Source: Jatrophihabitans sp964244045 (GTDB taxonomy: Bacteria; Actinomycetota; Actinomycetes; Mycobacteriales; Jatrophihabitantaceae). From it: a stretch of 64,000 bases of DNA. Each line of letters starts with the position of its first letter. Positions within the stretch are counted from its first letter, which is position 1. Location of the stretch: NCBI RefSeq assembly GCF_964244045.1, contig NZ_CAXTHK010000023.1:1-64000 (forward strand), in the 5' to 3' direction. A program made the position numbers and the translations under genes. Shown here piece by piece: positions 60,196-64,000 of the stretch. A model generated the notes under the pieces. It ran no database searches, had not been told where the DNA came from, and worked only from the letters and a program-made list of their open reading frames with translations.

Positions 60196-61718
60196 ACCGC
60201 GACCACCGCGGCGGCTTCCGCGCCGCCGCCGGCAGCACCGCCGCCGCCGGGCATCCCGCCACCGGGTCCGGGCATCCCACCGCCGCCACCGGGCATCGGT
60301 GGTGTGGGCGGGGTAGGGGGCATCGGCGGTTCGGGCGAGCTCGGAGCACCGCCACCGGAGTTGCCGCCGGACCCCCCGCTGGAGTCACCACCGGAGCTGC
60401 CGCTGGAGCGGTTGCTGCGTTCGTCGGTCGGGGTCGGGCTGTATCCCGGTGAGCCGATACCGGCCTGGCCCAGGACGTCGGAGCCGATGTCGGCGGCCTT
60501 GCTGGCGATCGAGCTGACGGCCTGCATGCCTGTGCCGAATGCCGCTCCGACCGGGCCGAGGGCGCTTATGGCCTGCGAGAGCCGAGACTGGGTCTGCGAC
60601 TCCGCGCCCGACTCGCCTACGGAGCGTCCGTCGCCACCACTCTGAGTCGCGGCCGAACTGCCCGAGGACTGCTTGCCGCCGCCGCTCATGACGCCGGACA
60701 TGCCGCCGGTATCCGACCAGGACTGCCGCAACGACGCCCCGGACGCGGTGCCCGGCTCGACGAAGGCCAGCAGCCGGAACATGACCATCGGGCAGCACGC
60801 ACCGATCGCGATCACTATGCAGCCGACGACGGCCATGCCGGCGTGGGCGGTGTTCACCGAGTTGGCGTAGTCGGTGACTCCACTGACGCCGCTGCCGTTC
60901 TTCGGCGGAGCGGGTGGGGCGATGACGCCGGTGGACAGCTTCACCCCGATGCCCAACAGCAGCGCGGCCATCGGTGAGATCAACAAGCAACTGAAGAACC
61001 AGCGCAGCGTCTTCCAGAACCACACCTTCCCGGTCTCGGACACCAGGCCTGCGGCCGAGATCGGTGCGGTGGCCACGAGGATAATCAGCGCGGCCTCGCG
61101 CACGAACATGATCAGCACGTAGAAGAACGCGGCCGGGATGACGATCAGCAGCCCGAGCACCCCGAGCACGGTGGCCAGCGTGATGTCGCCGATCTTGTCG
61201 GGGAAGTTCGCGGCCAGGTCGACGTGCGAGAGATCCTGCGCGTGCAGCATCGACTCCAAGATGCCGCGTTCGAGTCCGGCCGCTGCGGCGACGAACCCGG
61301 CTGCGAGGCCGAGGTAGCCGACCCAGACCAGTCCGAACTGGCCGATGCCCAGGAAGATGCGGCCCATAGATTCGCCGTCGCGGCGGACCAGGGCCAGCGC
61401 GAGCTGGACGAACATCAAGATCACGGCGAGGGCGGCGCCGAGCCACAGCGTGGTGGGCAGTACCGAGCCCATCGGGCCGGACGCGGACAGGTCCGGGGTG
61501 GTGAACGCGTCGATGATCTTGAAGGCCAGTTTCAGCAGCCACAGCGCCGCCGACCACAGGCCGGTCATCGCCGCGAGCCAAACGTCACCGACGGCCTTGG
61601 ACGCGGCGTCGCCGAGCCACTTCAGCGGGTTGAGGTCCCCGAGGCCGAAAGCCTCGACCTTCTGCCCGGGGCAGTTCAGCTGGGTGCAGCCTGCGGCGAG
61701 CACGGTGGTGGCGGTCAT
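60192..61718 (-). CDS. TrbL/VirB6-like membrane protein, 508 aa
   Basis: The start is the ATG at 61718, overlapping the previous stop (ATGA). After a short N-terminus with CTQLNCPGQ there are about six to seven membrane segments (residues about 45-75, 95-125, 130-160, 190-220, 225-250, 265-290, 320-345). The C-terminal 150 residues are disordered and rich in Gly, Ser and Pro, ending in a GGG/PGGG-rich tail. This is the shape of TrbL/VirB6 channel proteins, which sit in the membrane and line the DNA path. Confidence 0.8.
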   Translation of the reverse strand: MTATTVLAAGCTQLNCPGQKVEAFGLGDLNPLKWLGDAASKAVGDVWLAAMTGLWSAALWLLKLAFKIIDAFTTPDLSASGPMGSVLPTTLWLGAALAVILMFVQLALALVRRDGESMGRIFLGIGQFGLVWVGYLGLAAGFVAAAAGLERGILESMLHAQDLSHVDLAANFPDKIGDITLATVLGVLGLLIVIPAAFFYVLIMFVREAALIILVATAPISAAGLVSETGKVWFWKTLRWFFSCLLISPMAALLLGIGVKLSTGVIAPPAPPKNGSGVSGVTDYANSVNTAHAGMAVVGCIVIAIGACCPMVMFRLLAFVEPGTASGASLRQSWSDTGGMSGVMSGGGKQSSGSSAATQSGGDGRSVGESGAESQTQSRLSQAISALGPVGAAFGTGMQAVSSIASKAADIGSDVLGQAGIGSPGYSPTPTDERSNRSSGSSGGDSSGGSGGNSGGGAPSSPEPPMPPTPPTPPMPGGGGGMPGPGGGMPGGGGAAGGGAEAAAVVAV

Positions 61719-62575
61719 CGGGGGGTCTCCTGTCGTAGGTCGCGGTAGCCGACGGCGATCGCGGCGTCGGTGTCGGGCCAGACCGAGGGCGGGGTCGCCG
61801 GCTCCGTGCCGGCCCCGACCATCCAGCGGGTGCCGGACCACTGCATGCGCTGGCAGTCGGCGGCTGCGCCGCGGCTGGTCTGCTGCAGGGTCACGTCGAT
61901 CTCGAAGTCGACGCAGGGCACGGTGAAGTCGGGACCGACGCTGCCCTTGATCTGCCCCATCAGCGGGGTCACGACGATGGCCAGCTGGTTGGTGCCGCCG
62001 CCGGACAGCCCGGCCGAATCGAAGAACTCGGCCATGGCGTGGATACCCGACCAGTTCGTCGGGGTGGGTCCGCCGGGCATCGCCCATCCGGCGATGACCG
62101 CACGGGCGCCCTGCAGGGTCCCGGACTGCAGCGCGGCTTGGTCGATCGCGGCCAGCTGCGCCATCGCTCCCTTGGGGGTGTGCGGAAATCCGGTGGGGAC
62201 CTGCGCCGGGCCGGTGCCGTGGGCCGCTGGCAACGTGATCGGGGTTCCGGGGTCGGCGGTGGTGACCGGGCCCGGATGGGAGGCGTCGTCGTCGACGGCG
62301 GTCATCGGCTTGTCGGCGAGTGCGTCCCGCGGGTCGGCGGCGGTGCTCGGCCCCCCCGAGCCCGCACCGCCGCCGCCGTTGGCCCCTGTGCTGGTGCTGC
62401 TGGCGTTGCGGTGCTCGGCCGTGTGCCGGGCGGGGTGAACGGCGTAGACCACTGCCAGCGCGACCCCGACGACGAACAGCAGCGCGGTCACGCCGGCGCC
62501 GATCAGCAGGGCGAGCATCTTCTGACGGGACCACTCCGGAGCTGGGCGCTCTTTCCCGCCGCGGCGGCCGAACAT
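61715..62575 (-). CDS. Single-pass transfer protein, possible VirB8-like, 286 aa
   Basis: The start is the ATG at 62575. One membrane segment lies at about residues 18-43 (LALLIGAGVTALLFVVGVAL), followed by a Gly/Ser-rich linker. The extracellular domain begins around GFPHTPKGAMAQLAAID, with AGWAMPGGP, IVVTPLMGQIKGSVGPDF and VWPDTDAAIAVGYRDL following. This gene type is common in actinobacterial elements. A short N-terminal tail, one membrane pass and a small extracytoplasmic domain suggest a VirB8/TcpC-like scaffold, which is inference. Confidence 0.65.
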   Translation of the reverse strand: MFGRRGGKERPAPEWSRQKMLALLIGAGVTALLFVVGVALAVVYAVHPARHTAEHRNASSTSTGANGGGGAGSGGPSTAADPRDALADKPMTAVDDDASHPGPVTTADPGTPITLPAAHGTGPAQVPTGFPHTPKGAMAQLAAIDQAALQSGTLQGARAVIAGWAMPGGPTPTNWSGIHAMAEFFDSAGLSGGGTNQLAIVVTPLMGQIKGSVGPDFTVPCVDFEIDVTLQQTSRGAAADCQRMQWSGTRWMVGAGTEPATPPSVWPDTDAAIAVGYRDLRQETPR

Positions 62576-62877
62576 CAGCAGCCGTTCCCGGTGATCGAGG
62601 AGATGATCACGTAGCCGACGACGTAGATGATCGCGCCGACGATGCAAATCATCAGGCCGTCGAAACCGAGGCGGGCTCCCTTGGGGTGGTGCGTGACGCG
62701 GCCCCAGATCAGCATGCCGACGGAGACGAAGAACGAGATGGCCAGGATGGCCAGCACGCCCCACTTCACCCACGCCAGGACCTGGTCAGACCAGGTCTGG
62801 ACTCCGGGGGGTGCCTTCGGGCAGACACCGGCCGCGAGGTATTGCGCGCCGAGCTTCGCAGCGAGCAAGTTGCTCAT
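62575..62877 (-). CDS. Small two-TM protein, possible pilin/VirB2-like, 100 aa
   Basis: Two hydrophobic segments (about residues 36-58 and 75-95) are separated by a short basic loop (GRVTHHPKGARLG). The N-terminal portion contains a single Cys (VCPKAPPG). This matches the size and layout of VirB2/TrbC-type subunits, but a cleavage site is not obvious. The stop overlaps the next gene by one base (TGATG), and the start overlaps the ParA-like gene stop (ATGA). Confidence 0.6.
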   Translation of the reverse strand: MSNLLAAKLGAQYLAAGVCPKAPPGVQTWSDQVLAWVKWGVLAILAISFFVSVGMLIWGRVTHHPKGARLGFDGLMICIVGAIIYVVGYVIISSITGNGC

Positions 62878-63827
62878 CGCGTGGTTCCTTTCGGTCGCGG
62901 CGCTGAGCGCGCCGTGGTGGAGACGTCACCCGGGCGGGCGGCGTCGATCAGCCCCAGCAGCGAGCGGCCGGCCGTGAGGACCGACTTCGGCAGCCGGGAG
63001 TGTGTGGGGCCGGTGACCTCGATGTGCCGGTTGAGCGGCACGGTCACGACCTGGCCGTCGGCGCGCAGGCGCCGCAGGCGGGGGCCCACACTGGAGGTGA
63101 CCTCGCCGGGCCAGCGGCCAGGGCCGAGGACAGCGACGACGACCGGGATCGCGGCGAGCGCGTCAAGGGCCTGCTCGGCTAGCCGGACACCGGGCACGGT
63201 GGCGCGGCTGACCAGGATGCAGCGGGCGCCGCCGGCGGCCAGCCGGGCGACGTTGGCGACCGAGGGCAGGCCGATGTCGACGACCGTCGTCGGGTCGGCC
63301 GTCTCGAGGGTGGTGGGCCACCCTGCAGGAGCGGCGTCGCCAGCGCGGCGGTCGATTATCACCTGGCCGCGCAGGCCTCGCCGCCAAGACCCGGTGTCGT
63401 CCAGTCCGAGCTCGGAGCTGGACGCCGCGACCAGGCCGGAGCGTGCAGGGTGCGCGGATTCGACCAAGTGGACGGTGCGCCCGTCGGCCGCGGCCGCGTC
63501 GGCGATCGCCAGTGAGACGATCGACGCCCCGGCCCCGGAGTGCGCGGCCAGCACGGTGATCCAGTCCGCGTCGACGTCGGCGCTGCGGTCGGCTGCTACG
63601 TCTCGTGTCGGTACCGTGCCGGTGGTCGCGACCGCGCCACCCCCGATGGGCGCGGTCGCGACCGGCTCGGTGAGCGCACCAGGAGGCTGGGCGCGCAGGT
63701 CGGTGAGCAGCTTGCGGAAACCCTGTTGGATCTCGGCGACCGACAGCAGCCGACCATCAGGGCCGACGTCGCCTCCGTGGAGCACGTCGACGTGCTGGCC
63801 GGTGACACCGATCTCGGACAGCCTCAC
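62874..63827 (-). CDS. Degenerate ParA/MinD-like protein, 317 aa
   Basis: The central domain has the layout of ParA/MinD ATPases. The P-loop reads AAHSGAGASIVSLAIA near residue 95, so the signature lysines of KGGVGKT are absent. VVDIGLP (Walker B-like) and CILVSRATVPGVRLAEQ follow. ATP binding is therefore doubtful. An N-terminal helical part and a Pro/Ala linker precede it. The GTG start overlaps the upstream stop (GTGA). It may localise the transfer machine or the element at the cell pole, as related proteins do. Confidence 0.7.
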   Translation of the reverse strand: MRLSEIGVTGQHVDVLHGGDVGPDGRLLSVAEIQQGFRKLLTDLRAQPPGALTEPVATAPIGGGAVATTGTVPTRDVAADRSADVDADWITVLAAHSGAGASIVSLAIADAAAADGRTVHLVESAHPARSGLVAASSSELGLDDTGSWRRGLRGQVIIDRRAGDAAPAGWPTTLETADPTTVVDIGLPSVANVARLAAGGARCILVSRATVPGVRLAEQALDALAAIPVVVAVLGPGRWPGEVTSSVGPRLRRLRADGQVVTVPLNRHIEVTGPTHSRLPKSVLTAGRSLLGLIDAARPGDVSTTARSAPRPKGTTR

Positions 63828-64000
63828 ACCGACTGCCCACCGCTCCAGCGCTGGGCGGCCCGGGCGCTGGCCGTTGCGGACGCGGTCCGGCGCCTACGCA
63901 TCCACGACGACGTCCCGGCCATCAGCAGGCCCGATTCCAGAGCAGCGAGCTCGGCCCGGGCGGCCGCGCCCGGGCCCAGCTCGTCGGCCAGCCGGGGGAG
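63824..64000 (-). CDS. Partial gene running off the right edge (C-terminal 58 codons)
   Basis: The frame stays open to the window edge and ends in TGA overlapping the next GTG. It is an Ala/Arg/Leu-rich helical tail without a recognisable motif. It is evidently the upstream member of the transfer operon; the rest lies outside the window. Confidence 0.55.
   Translation of the reverse strand, partial: LPRLADELGPGAAARAELAALESGLLMAGTSSWMRRRRTASATASARAAQRWSGGQSV

Noticed and set aside
58621..60645. Long open frame of 674 codons on the plus strand
   Set aside because: It is antisense to the SCO6880-type and VirB6-like genes, has the Arg/Gly/Pro-rich composition of a GC-rich shadow frame and no ribosome-binding site.
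1..64000. CRISPR arrays or IS transposase genes
   Set aside because: No regularly spaced direct repeats of CRISPR size and no transposase motif were found on reading through both strands.

Overview
The window reads as high-GC actinobacterial DNA. Genes are packed with 1-, 4- and 8-base overlaps, GTG and TTG starts are common, and several genes appear leaderless. The families present (MobF relaxase with SCO6880-type and VirB4-type transfer proteins, a TY-Chap2-like protein) are typical of Mycobacteriales, Pseudonocardiales or Streptomyces relatives. The genus cannot be fixed from sequence alone. The whole stretch looks like a conjugative element (ICE or plasmid) carrying a large DNA-modification and defence cargo.

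Left flank (1-8.3 kb): the C-terminal relic of a tyrosine integrase, three small uncharacterised genes (one TY-Chap2-like), a UvrD-like SF1 helicase on the minus strand, and a translationally coupled pair of dynamin-like GTPases on the plus strand.

Centre (8.8-33.5 kb): a complete, self-supplied 7-deazaguanine DNA-modification (Dpd) locus built as two divergent operons around a 374-bp control region. The minus-strand arm is dpdE-F-G-H-I-J-K-D, the helicase, ATPase and PLD genes; in Salmonella several of these were linked to a restriction-like phenotype. The plus-strand arm is queC-queE-queD-folE2 (GTP to preQ0), a YaaA/DUF6884-like gene in the place expected for dpdC, and dpdA flanked by two intact dpdB paralogues. 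All reading frames look intact, so the cell probably makes preQ0 locally, inserts it into DNA, and polices unmodified DNA.

Junction (33.5-35.8 kb): an M48 peptidase gene sits between two decayed 3' ends of relaxase (traA-like) genes. Next come an AlpA/excisionase-like HTH gene and a striking array of seven alternating half-sites (TGCCTA / TAGGCA). This suggests that the 3' end of relaxase genes is a repeated cargo-insertion or recombination site.

Right half (35.8-64 kb): a coupled series of small element genes and a multi-HTH protein. A 2036-residue MobF relaxase-helicase-TOPRIM/primase fusion follows, and then two cargo genes, a DUF3644 protein and a divergent DisA-type diadenylate-cyclase protein with a zinc ribbon. 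The end is a minus-strand type IV secretion operon running from a degenerate ParA-like protein through a pilin-like protein, a VirB6-like protein, SCO6880, VirB4 and an SLT-NlpC/P60 hydrolase to a TM-less TraG/VirD4 coupling protein. The last gene runs off the right edge. No CRISPR array, rRNA or convincing tRNA was seen.
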